Shown here: positions 1 to 6,186 of the stretch, piece after piece | Layout: every line of letters begins with the position of its first letter | How positions within the stretch are numbered: position 1 is the first letter of the stretch | Origin: Methylobacteriaceae bacterium | GTDB lineage: Bacteria; Pseudomonadota; Alphaproteobacteria; Rhizobiales; Beijerinckiaceae | Length of the DNA stretch: 13,897 nucleotides | Direction: 5' to 3' | NCBI GenBank assembly: GCA_020638135.1 | Contig: JACKJE010000071.1 | Span: 1 to 13,897, forward strand | Translations under genes and position numbers: made by a program | Notes under the pieces: generated by a model | Seen by the model: the letters and a program-made list of their open reading frames with translations, nothing else | What the model was told of the DNA's origin: nothing | Databases searched by the model: none

Positions 1-326
1 AGGATCGCCATGTACATGGTCACCTTGCCGCCGGGCACGACCATGACGAGGTCAGGCGAGACATCGACGTTCAGACGCTTGTGCAGGTCGGCGGCGATGG
101 CCTCGCGCAGCGGCAGAATGCCGGTCGCCGGCGTATAGCCGTGGTGGCCGTCGCGCAGGGCCTTGATGGCGGCTTCCACGATATGCGCCGGAGTCGAAAA
201 GTCCGGCTGGCCGATGCCGAGGTTGACGATGTCGCGACCCTGGCGCTGCAGATCGGTGGCGCGGGCGAGAACGGCAAAGGCGTTCTCCTCGCCGATGCGC
301 GCGAAGGCGGGAACGACATGCAACAT
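1..326 (-). CDS. PLP-dependent class I/II aminotransferase, N-terminal part (runs off the window)
   Basis: The first 108 codons of a fold-type I pyridoxal-phosphate aminotransferase of the aspartate-aminotransferase-like subfamily are visible; the rest lies beyond the left edge. The start reads MLHVVPAFARIGEENAFAVL. Family landmarks follow: NLGIGQPDF.TP near residue 35, then YTPATGILPLREAIA near residue 65, then the VVPGGK segment that precedes the cofactor pocket. The PLP lysine is not in view, so substrate specificity cannot be judged. The ATG is preceded by GAGGA at a usual Shine-Dalgarno distance, which supports this start. No frameshift is seen in the visible part. It reads in the same direction as the Sel1 gene upstream, but a strong palindrome and a repeat lie between them. 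Confidence 0.9.
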   Translation of the reverse strand, partial: MLHVVPAFARIGEENAFAVLARATDLQRQGRDIVNLGIGQPDFSTPAHIVEAAIKALRDGHHGYTPATGILPLREAIAADLHKRLNVDVSPDLVMVVPGGKVTMYMAI

Positions 327-402
327 GGGGTTTCCTCGGAGGGCGCTGTTTCGTCCTTGATCCGGGAAATGCGCGAGCCGGTCAACAGCTGAAATGTCAG
401 TT

Positions 403-430
403 GGACCGCGAGCCTTCAGGCTTACGGTCC
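403..430. repeat. Imperfect palindromic repeat, GGACCGCGAGCCT family, copy 1
   Basis: The left arm GGACCGCGAGCCT (403-415) pairs with the right arm ending in CTTACGGTCC (421-430), with two mismatches in about 13 pairs. Fifteen bases (402-416) recur exactly at 2225-2239 beside fba, so this is a dispersed repeat rather than a chance hairpin. It lies between the Sel1 gene and the aminotransferase. Function is unknown; it resembles REP-like intergenic elements of alphaproteobacteria. Confidence 0.7.
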
Positions 431-454
431 TCCCTCCCCGCTTGCGGGGAGGGA
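431..454. repeat. Perfect 11-bp palindrome with 2-nt loop (hairpin element)
   Basis: TCCCTCCCCGC (431-441) and GCGGGGAGGGA (444-454) are exact reverse complements around TT. The element lies 6 bp past the Sel1 stop codon. It could end or attenuate the upstream transcript, but there is no T-tract after it on either strand, so a classical intrinsic terminator is not supported. Similar purine/pyrimidine hairpins are common intergenic palindromes in Hyphomicrobiales. It directly abuts the repeat at 403-430, making a two-part mosaic. Confidence 0.75.
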
Positions 455-460
455 GAGCCC

Positions 461-1444
461 CTACCCCCCGTTGAATTTCTTCACCGCCTCTTCCACCGCC
501 GCGCGCTGGCTGGTCGAGAGCTGGGTCAGGCGGCCGTCGAGCCAGGCGTCCTGGATGCCGGCGTTCCGCGCCAGCAGGTGCCATTTCATGGCCTCGACCA
601 GATTGGTCTGCACGCCGCGCCCTGCGGCGAGCAGGCGGGCGGCGCGGTTCTGCGCCACCGGATTGTTGCGCTGGGCGGCCTTCAGGAACCAGCGGGCCGC
701 GGCGGCCTCGTCTCTCAGCACGCCCTCGCCGTTGAACAGCATGATCGCGTATTCGACCATGCCCGGCACGTTGTCTGCCTCGGCCGCCTGCTTGAACCAG
801 CCGACAGCCTCGTGGTCGTTGTGATCGACGCCGCGGCCGTTGTGGTAGAGCACGCCGAGCGAATAGGCGCTGTCGGCGCTGCCTGCGGCCGCACCGCGCA
901 GGAAATAGTCGGTCGCCTTCTTGAAGTCGGGCGCGCCCGGCGTGTCCTCGATCGCCAGCACCCCGAGATTGTAGAGGGCTTCCGCATGTCCCTTCTCGGC
1001 GGCGCGCTGGAACTGCTTTTGCGCGGCGGCGCGGTCGAGTGGGACGCCCTGGCCCTTCAGCAGCGACACGCCGTAGGCGAAGGCGGCGTTGGCGTCGCCG
1101 AGGTCGGCGGCGAGACGGAACCAGCGCGCCGCCTCCGCGGGATCGCGCGGCGCGCCATTTCCTTCGCGATAGAGCTGGCCGAGCAGGGTCATGGCGGCCG
1201 CGTCGGTCTTGTTCGCCTCGACGCGCTTCAGCGCGAGCTGGAAGGCGGTCGCGTAGAAGCCGCGCTGATAGGCGGCGAAGGGGTCGGACGGTTCCTCGAA
1301 GCCCGGGATGGCGGCCGGCTTGTCCGGCGACGCCTTGGGCGCCTCCGGCGCCTGGCTCGGCCGCAGTCCGGGCTTGGCGTCTTCCGCGAGAGCCGGGGAC
1401 GCCAGAAGCAGCGCGGCGACGATGAAACCGGCGCGCGACCTCAT
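461..1444 (-). CDS. Secreted Sel1-repeat (SLR) protein
   Basis: A 327-residue protein. It opens with a typical signal peptide (MRSRAGFIVAALLLASPALA, cleavage likely before ED), then a Pro/Ala/Lys-rich linker to about residue 50. About six Sel1-like helical repeats follow; repeat cores such as LGQLYREGNGAPRD, AARWFRLAADLGDANA, LGVLYHNGRGV and AVGWFKQAAEADN are easily seen. SLR proteins are alpha/alpha solenoids that mediate protein contacts, so a periplasmic scaffold or envelope role is likely, but the partner is unknown. The start was chosen because it gives a signal peptide and because its ATG overlaps the TGA of the thiE-like gene (ATGA), indicating translational coupling. The last residues are KKFNGG. 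No frame breaks. Confidence 0.88.
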   Translation of the reverse strand: MRSRAGFIVAALLLASPALAEDAKPGLRPSQAPEAPKASPDKPAAIPGFEEPSDPFAAYQRGFYATAFQLALKRVEANKTDAAAMTLLGQLYREGNGAPRDPAEAARWFRLAADLGDANAAFAYGVSLLKGQGVPLDRAAAQKQFQRAAEKGHAEALYNLGVLAIEDTPGAPDFKKATDYFLRGAAAGSADSAYSLGVLYHNGRGVDHNDHEAVGWFKQAAEADNVPGMVEYAIMLFNGEGVLRDEAAAARWFLKAAQRNNPVAQNRAARLLAAGRGVQTNLVEAMKWHLLARNAGIQDAWLDGRLTQLSTSQRAAVEEAVKKFNGG

Positions 1445-2076
1445 GCCAGCGCTCCGGCGGAGCGGGCGGTCGCCTCGCTGACAGCGGCCGCAGGCCCGCG
1501 CGGATTGTCCCAGACAGCGGCTTCGAGCGCGATGAATTCCGCGCCGGCGTCCGCCAGCGGCTCGATTTCCTCGAGAGAGCGGGCGAAGGCGACGCAGGGC
1601 ACGTTGAAGATTTCCGCCCACCAGCGCGTGCGTTCGAGAATGGCGTCCGGCGATGTCGGGTCGCCGGGCGCGCCGAACATCAGATAGTCGATGTCCTGCT
1701 CGCCGGCGCTCATGCATTCGTCGCGGCTGTCGAGACGGCCGACGCCGACGATGCGCTCGGGCTTGAGGCTTTCGATCGCCTGATCCAACGCCTCGCCGGC
1801 GCCGGTCAGATGGACGCCATCGGCGCCGGCGCGGGCGGCGAGCTGGGCGTCGCCGTCCACCAGAAGCGCCGCGCCATGGTCCTGCGCCAGCGGCGTCAGC
1901 GCGCGCAGGATCGCCTTGCGCTGGCCGGGATCGGACGTAGCGAAGCGGGCGAGCACGCAGGCGACATCGCCCGCGCCGAGGGCGGCAGCCAGCGCCTTGT
2001 CGAAGGGCTGGGCCGCCTCCAGCGGCGGAGTGATCAGATAGAGGCGGGCCGGCGGGGCCTCGGGGTCGCGCGCCAT
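1441..2076 (-). CDS. Divergent thiamine-phosphate-synthase-like (TMP-TENI family) protein
   Basis: A 211-residue protein with the TIM-barrel pattern of ThiE/TenI. RLYLITPP opens the first strand; AALLVDGDAQLAARAGADGVHLTG (residues about 69-92) matches the usual ND..LA...GADGVHLG segment; YLMFGAPGD (131-139) sits where ThiE has G.GP.F.T.TK; CVAFARSLEEIEPLADAGAEFIAL (151 onward) replaces the VVAIGGI..N phosphate-binding region. Several canonical ThiE residues (the N-D pair, the GGI loop, the pyrophosphate-region T.TK) are absent, so true thiamine-phosphate synthase activity is doubtful and no gene symbol is given. The ATG has GAGGA upstream, and the stop overlaps the Sel1 start by four bases. 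It may share a transcript with fba across a repeat-rich gap. Confidence 0.8.
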   Translation of the reverse strand: MARDPEAPPARLYLITPPLEAAQPFDKALAAALGAGDVACVLARFATSDPGQRKAILRALTPLAQDHGAALLVDGDAQLAARAGADGVHLTGAGEALDQAIESLKPERIVGVGRLDSRDECMSAGEQDIDYLMFGAPGDPTSPDAILERTRWWAEIFNVPCVAFARSLEEIEPLADAGAEFIALEAAVWDNPRGPAAAVSEATARSAGALA

Positions 2077-2146
2077 CACAGGTTCCTCGCGTGAATCGCG
2101 AATGTATTCATACGCAAATTCGGCGAAAGCGCGGAAAGATTGTTTT

Positions 2147-2164
2147 TTCTCTCTGGCGAGAGAA
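2147..2164. repeat. Palindrome (7-bp stem, 4-nt loop) in the fba-thiE-like gap
   Basis: TTCTCTC (2147-2153) and GAGAGAA (2158-2164) flank TGGC. On the plus strand a run of T precedes rather than follows the stem. On the minus strand, the direction of the flanking genes, the stem is followed by A residues. It is therefore not a terminator for either gene. It belongs to a 218-bp intergenic stretch (2077-2294) in which I see palindromes and no gene. Confidence 0.6.
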
Positions 2165-2225
2165 GGGGCTTTGTTCGCCGCGCGTGCGGCGTGGGTATGG
2201 CGCGAAGCGGCGCCGGCCGACCAAT

Positions 2226-2292
2226 GGACCGCGAGCCTTACGGCTCGCAGTCGTTTCTTGCAGCGAAAAGCGAGCCTGAAGGCTCGCGGTCC
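2226..2292. repeat. Nested palindromic repeat, GGACCGCGAGCC family, copies 2 and 3
   Basis: The outer arms GGACCGCGAGCC (2226-2237) and GGCTCGCGGTCC (2281-2292) are a perfect 12-bp inverted repeat. Each also forms its own small hairpin: GCGAGCC-TTAC-GGCTCGC at 2231-2248 and GCGAGCC-TGAA-GGCTCGC at 2270-2287. The block ends two bases from the fba stop codon. The left arm with flanks is shared exactly with the copy at 402-416. Possible roles are transcript 3'-end protection or simple mobile-repeat debris. Confidence 0.75.
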
Positions 2293-2294
2293 GC

Positions 2295-3359
2295 CTAGGC
2301 GAACTTCGGGTCCAGCGACGCCTTTCGCATAGCTCGTCGCCATTTCGGCGAGCGTGGCGATGCGCTTGATCTTCGAGGCGTTGCCGGCCGTGCCGAATTC
2401 CTCGAGACGCATCCTGCAGATCTTGGTCATCGCTTCCTGCGCGGGCTTGAGATATTTGCGCGGGTCGAACTCGCCGGGATGCTCGGCGAAGACCTTGCGG
2501 ATCTGGCCAGTGATCGCCATGCGATTGTCGGTGTCGATGTTGATCTTGCGCACGCCGCTCTTGATGCCGCGCTGGATTTCCTCGACCGGCACGCCCCAGG
2601 TCTGGGGCATCTTGCCGCCGAACTTGTTGATGATGTCCTGCAGGTCCTGCGGCACCGAGGAGGAGCCGTGCATCACCATGTGCAGGTTCGGCATCTTCTT
2701 GTGGATCTTCCTCGATCACGTTCATCGCCAGCACCTTTTTGCCGTCGGGCTTGCGCGTGAACTTGTAGGCGCCGTGCGAGGTGCCCATCGCGATGGCGAG
2801 CGCGTCGACCTTGGTCTCCTTGACGAATTTCACGGCCTCGTCGGGATTGGTGAGCAACTGGTCGTGGCTGAGCTTGCCTTCGGCGCCGTGGCCGTCTTCC
2901 TTCTCGCCTTCGCCGGTTTCGAGCGAGCCGAGCACGCCGAGTTCGCCCTCGACCGAAATGCCGCCGAGATGGGCCATGTCGGTCACGGTCTTCGTCACGC
3001 CGACATTGTAGGCCCAGTCGGCCGGGGTCTTGCCGTCTTCCTTGAGCGAGCCGTCCATCATGACGGAGGTGAAGCCCGCCTGGATCGCGGTCATGCAGGT
3101 CGCCGGGCCATTGCCGTGGTCGAGATGCACGCAGACTGGAATGTGCGGATAGATTTCGACCAGCGCGTCCATCATGTGCTTGAGCATGATGTCGTTGAGG
3201 CAGCTGGCGCGCGACGCCTGAATGATGACGGGCGCGTCCACCGCATCGGCGGCGACCATGATGGCGAGGCCTGTTCCATATTGTTGATGTTGATGCCGGA
3301 ACGCCGTAGCCATGCTCTGCGGCGTGATCCAGCAATTGTCTCATCGTGATGCGGGCCAT
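2295..3359 (-). CDS. fba: Class II fructose-1,6-bisphosphate aldolase, Calvin-cycle subtype (four apparent indels)
   Basis: This enzyme condenses DHAP and GAP to fructose-1,6-bisphosphate, and sedoheptulose bisphosphate in the Calvin cycle; it is cytosolic and metal (Zn)-dependent. It starts MARITMRQLLDHAAEHGYG with GGAGAG just upstream. The metal-binding CVHLDHGNG, the active-site region MMDGSLKEDGKTPADW, HLGGISVEGELGVLGS, and AIAMGTSHGAYKF are all present, as in the FruBisAldo_II_B group. Reading frame is lost by one missing base near 3293, one missing near 3270, one extra near 2710 (after NVIEE) and one extra in an A-run at 2323-2325. Repair restores VPAFNINNMEQ, VIEEIHKKMPNLHMV and a C-terminus SLDPKFA. 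The net change is zero and the total of 355 codons fits the family. Sequence error is likelier than decay. It follows pgk by 28 bp, so co-transcription is expected. Confidence 0.93.
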
Positions 3360-3387
3360 TTTTCTCTCCGTCTGGGTTTCTTGAAAC

Positions 3388-4581
3388 TTATGCGCGAAGG
3401 GCCTCGACGCCCGGCAGGGCCTTGCCTTCCATCCATTCCAGGAATGCGCCGCCAGCAGTTGAAATATAGGTAAGATCGTCGGCGACGCCGGCATGATTCA
3501 TCGCCGCCACCGTATCGCCGCCGCCGGCGATCGCCACGAGCGAGCCAGCCTTGGTGAGCGCCGCCGCCTTATGCGCGACTGCGACCGTGCCGGTGTCGAA
3601 GGGCGCGATCTCGAAGGCGCCGAACGGGCCGTTCCAGACGAGCGTCTTGGCCGCCTGCAGGAATGTCTCGACATGGGCGACGGTCTTCGGGCCGACGTCG
3701 AGCATCATCTCATCGTCGTGGATATGCGCGACATCGTCGATGCGATGCGCGGCGCCGGCCTTGAACTCTTTCGCGAAAAGGCCGTCGACCGGCAGAACGA
3801 TCTCGCAGCCCGCAGCCTTGGCCTTTTCCTCGATCTCGCGCGCCGTGGCGGCGAGATCGTGCTCGCACAGCGACTTGCCGACCTTCACGCCGCGCGCGGC
3901 CAGAAATGTGTTGGCCATGCCGCCGCCGATGATGAGGATGTCGACCTTCTTCACGAGATTGCCGAGCAGGTCGAGTTTGGTCGAAACCTTTGCGCCGCCG
4001 ACGATGGCGGCGACAGGTTTCCTGGGATTGCCGAGCGCGGCGTCGAGCGCTTCGAGTTCGGCCTGCATCGTGCGCCCGGCGAAGGCTGGCAGCTTGTGCG
4101 CGACGCCCTCGGTCGAGGCATGGGCGCGATGGGCGGCGGAGAAGGCGTCGTTGACATAGGCGTCGCCGAGCTTGGCCAGCGCGTCGACGATCGCCGGATC
4201 ATTCTTCTCCTCGCCCTTGTGGAAGCGGGTGTTCTCCAGAAGCAGGACGTCGCCGTCCTTCATCGCCGCGACGGCATTTTCAGCTGTCGCCCCGATGCAG
4301 TCGGACGCGAAAGCGACGGGGCGGCCGAGGCGAGCTTCGAGGGCCTTGCCGACCGGCTTCAGGGAATTCGCCTCGTCCGGCCCGCCCTTCGGGCGGCCGA
4401 AATGGGCGAGCAGGATCACCTTGCCGCCTTTGTCCGCAAGTTCGCGGATGGTCGGAAGGATGCGGTCGATGCGGGTGGCGTCGGTAACCTTGCCGTTTTC
4501 CATGGGCACGTTGAGATCGACGCGCACGAGCACGCGCTTGCCCTTGGGCTGGAGCTGGTCGAGGGTGCGGAAGGCGGCCAT
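3388..4581 (-). CDS. pgk: Phosphoglycerate kinase
   Basis: A complete 397-residue enzyme with no frame break. It interconverts 1,3-bisphosphoglycerate plus ADP and 3-phosphoglycerate plus ATP, in the cytosol. Visible landmarks: KRVLVRVDLNVP (about 15-26), the substrate-binding AHFGRPKGG (about 59-67), LLENTRFHKGEEKND (about 114-128), NDAFSAAHRAHAST, VGGAKVSTK, the nucleotide-domain WNGPFGAFE, and the C-terminal GGGDTVAA and STAGGAFLEWMEGK with the P-loop-like GGG. GGGAG about nine bases upstream of the ATG supports the start. It lies between a decayed transporter gene (21 bp upstream) and fba (28 bp downstream), in the same direction. It is the only glycolytic gene in the cluster that reads cleanly. 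Confidence 0.98.
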   Translation of the reverse strand: MAAFRTLDQLQPKGKRVLVRVDLNVPMENGKVTDATRIDRILPTIRELADKGGKVILLAHFGRPKGGPDEANSLKPVGKALEARLGRPVAFASDCIGATAENAVAAMKDGDVLLLENTRFHKGEEKNDPAIVDALAKLGDAYVNDAFSAAHRAHASTEGVAHKLPAFAGRTMQAELEALDAALGNPRKPVAAIVGGAKVSTKLDLLGNLVKKVDILIIGGGMANTFLAARGVKVGKSLCEHDLAATAREIEEKAKAAGCEIVLPVDGLFAKEFKAGAAHRIDDVAHIHDDEMMLDVGPKTVAHVETFLQAAKTLVWNGPFGAFEIAPFDTGTVAVAHKAAALTKAGSLVAIAGGGDTVAAMNHAGVADDLTYISTAGGAFLEWMEGKALPGVEALRA

Positions 4582-4602
4582 TCTTGTTTCTCCCTAAATC
4601 GC

Positions 4603-4941
4603 TTACTTTTCCGACTTCGGCATGAGCGCCATGAGGACGCCGATCGCCGGAAGAATGGAGCAGACGCGGTAGACGAAATCGAGGCTGGTGTGGACGGCGA
4701 ACGAGCCGCCCATGCAGATGGCGGACCGCAGCAGGCTTGCGGTCACCAGAAAGACGAGCGTGACGAGGCCGATCTCGGCGAAGGACAGCGACAGGTTCTG
4801 CTCGTGATTGGAATAGATCGCCGGCAGCGGGGATTGCGGGAGATCGTCGAGGCAATGCGAGACGCTGAGCGCGGTCAGGATCGGCAGCGCCACGCGGGCT
4901 GCGGTCTGTATCGGAGCCGGACTTGTCGCTTGCAGGGTCAA
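4603..4941 (-). pseudogene. Internally deleted fosmidomycin-resistance-like MFS transporter remnant
   Basis: An open frame of 112 codons with a TTG first codon. Residues about 15-70 resemble the N-terminus of the Fsr-type major facilitator family: LPILTALSVSHCLDDLPQS and LSLSFAEIGLVTLVF, followed by TASLL. From about residue 88 it jumps to the C-terminal end of the same family: TSLDFVYRVCSILPAIGVL and a terminal LMPKSEK. Roughly 280 of the expected ~400 residues, including nearly all membrane helices, are missing. Residues after PAIY also diverge from the usual P..K pattern, as expected of relaxed selection. A transporter of two partial helices cannot work, so this is called a remnant. Assembly loss of the middle is the alternative. 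It interrupts the gap-pgk interval. Confidence 0.72.
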
Positions 4942-4953
4942 TGGCGTCCTCGC

Positions 4954-5036
4954 CCGTCATTGCGAGGAGCGTAGCGACGAAGCAATCCAGACCAACAACT
5001 CGGCTCTGGATTGCTTCGCTACGCTCGCAATGACGG
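4954..5036. repeat. Long inverted repeat (37/31-nt arms) between gap and the transporter remnant
   Basis: The left arm (4954-4990) begins CCGTCATTGCGAG and ends GAAGCAATCCAG. The right arm (5006-5036) is its reverse complement apart from two 3-nt gaps, separated by a 15-nt loop. The arm sequence matches from memory a widespread Hyphomicrobiales intergenic palindrome (CTGGATTGCTTCGC...GCAATGACG). It lies 14 bp beyond the gap stop codon and could form a very stable RNA hairpin in the gap-pgk transcript. There is no T-tract, so termination is not shown. Confidence 0.85.
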
Positions 5037-5050
5037 CGTCGTTTACGTCG

Positions 5051-6056
5051 TCAGAGCAGCTTGCCCATCGCCACGGCCGTGTCGGCCATGCGGTTGGAGA
5101 AGCCCCATTCGTTGTCGTACCAGGACAGGACCGAACACAGCGTGCCGTCCATGACCTTGGTCTGATCCATGTGGAAGATCGAGGAATGGGAATCGTGGTT
5201 GAAGTCGATCGAGACGTTCGGCGCGTTGGTGTAGCCGAGCACGCCCTTCAGCGGGCCGTCGGCGGCCTTCTTGATGGCGGCGTTGATCTCGTCCTTCGAC
5301 GTGGCGCGCTTGGCGATGAACTTGAGGTCGACGACCGAGACGTTCGGCGTCGGCACGCGCATGGCGAAGCCGTCGAGCTTGCCGTTGAGCCCGGCAGCAC
5401 GAGGCCGACGGCCTTGGCGGCGCCGGTCGAGGTCGGGATCATCGAGAGCGCTGCGGCGCGCGCGCGGTAGAGATCCTTGTGCATCGTGTCCAGCGTCGGC
5501 TGGTCGCCGGTGTAGGAATGGATCGTCGTCATATGCCCTTTCCGATGCCGATGGCTTCATGCAGCACCTTGGCGAAGGGCGAGAGGCAGTTGGTCGTGCA
5601 CGACGCATTCGAGACGACGAGGTGATCCTTGGTCAACTTGTCGTGGTTGACGCCGTAGACGACGGTGAGGTCGGCGTTTTCGCCGGGGGCCGAGATCAGC
5701 ACGCGCTTGGCGCCGGCGGTCAGATGCGCGGCCGCCTTGTCGCGGGCGGTGAAAATGCCCGTGCATTCCAGGGCGATCTCGACGCCGAGTTCCTTGTGGG
5801 GCAGCTTGGCCGGGTCGCGCTCGGCGGTCACCTTGATCGGGCCGCGGCCGACGTCGATCGTGTCGCCGGCGACCTTCACCTCATGCGGGAACTTGCCGTG
5901 CACCGAATCGTAGCGGAGCAGATGGGCGTTGGTCTCGACAGGGCCGAGATCGTTGATCGCGACCACCTGGATGTCCGTGCGGCCGGATTCGATGATGGCG
6001 CGCAGAACGTTGCGCCCGATGCGTCCGAACCCGTTGATCGCGACCTTCACAGCCAT
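5051..6056 (-). CDS. gap: Type I glyceraldehyde-3-phosphate dehydrogenase (two apparent 1-nt deletions)
   Basis: A cytosolic enzyme oxidising GAP to 1,3-bisphosphoglycerate, or the reverse in the Calvin cycle. The Rossmann motif INGFGRIGRNVLRA opens the protein. VVAINDLGPVETNAHLLRYDS carries Asp36 at the site that favours NAD over NADP. The catalytic motif SNASCTTNCLSP places the nucleophile at Cys153. HSYTGDQPTLD, SMIPTSTGAAKAVGLVLP, NVSVVDLKF and SWYDNEWGFSNRM follow. Frame is lost near 5532, where repair gives KGYMTTIHSYTG, and near 5392, where repair gives LPELNGKLDGF; one base is missing at each. With these restored the length is about 335 residues, normal for the family. AAGGAA precedes the ATG. 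It lies 130 bp downstream of tkt in the same direction. Confidence 0.95.
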
Positions 6057-6186
6057 TTTCCCGTTCCTTTTTCCCGATTTGTTCGAATGGCGGCGTCCTT
6101 ATCACAGGGCCGCCCGTTCGTCATGCAGCGGCGCCAAGCAATTCGCCTAAACGCTGCTTAAACGAAACTTGCGCTCAACAAAGACT

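Noticed and set aside
431..454. Intrinsic terminator after the Sel1 gene
   Set aside because: The stem is strong, but no T-tract follows on the minus strand (or the plus strand), so it is kept as a repeat or hairpin only.
401..1687. A 428-codon open frame on the plus strand opposite the Sel1 gene
   Set aside because: It starts inside a palindromic repeat and is antisense to a protein with a signal peptide and clear Sel1 repeats.
3493..4974. A 493-codon open frame on the plus strand opposite pgk
   Set aside because: It mirrors the clean pgk frame and continues through the transporter remnant and a repeat arm; no domain is recognisable.
5391..5534. Programmed ribosomal frameshifting in gap and the other broken genes
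   Set aside because: No common slippery heptamer with a downstream structure was seen; the breaks differ in size and sign and hit many unrelated housekeeping genes.
6097..6124. Promoter for gap (ATGACG and an ATAAGG-like box on the minus strand)
   Set aside because: Spacing of 14-16 bases is short and the -10 match is poor; it is not distinguishable from chance.
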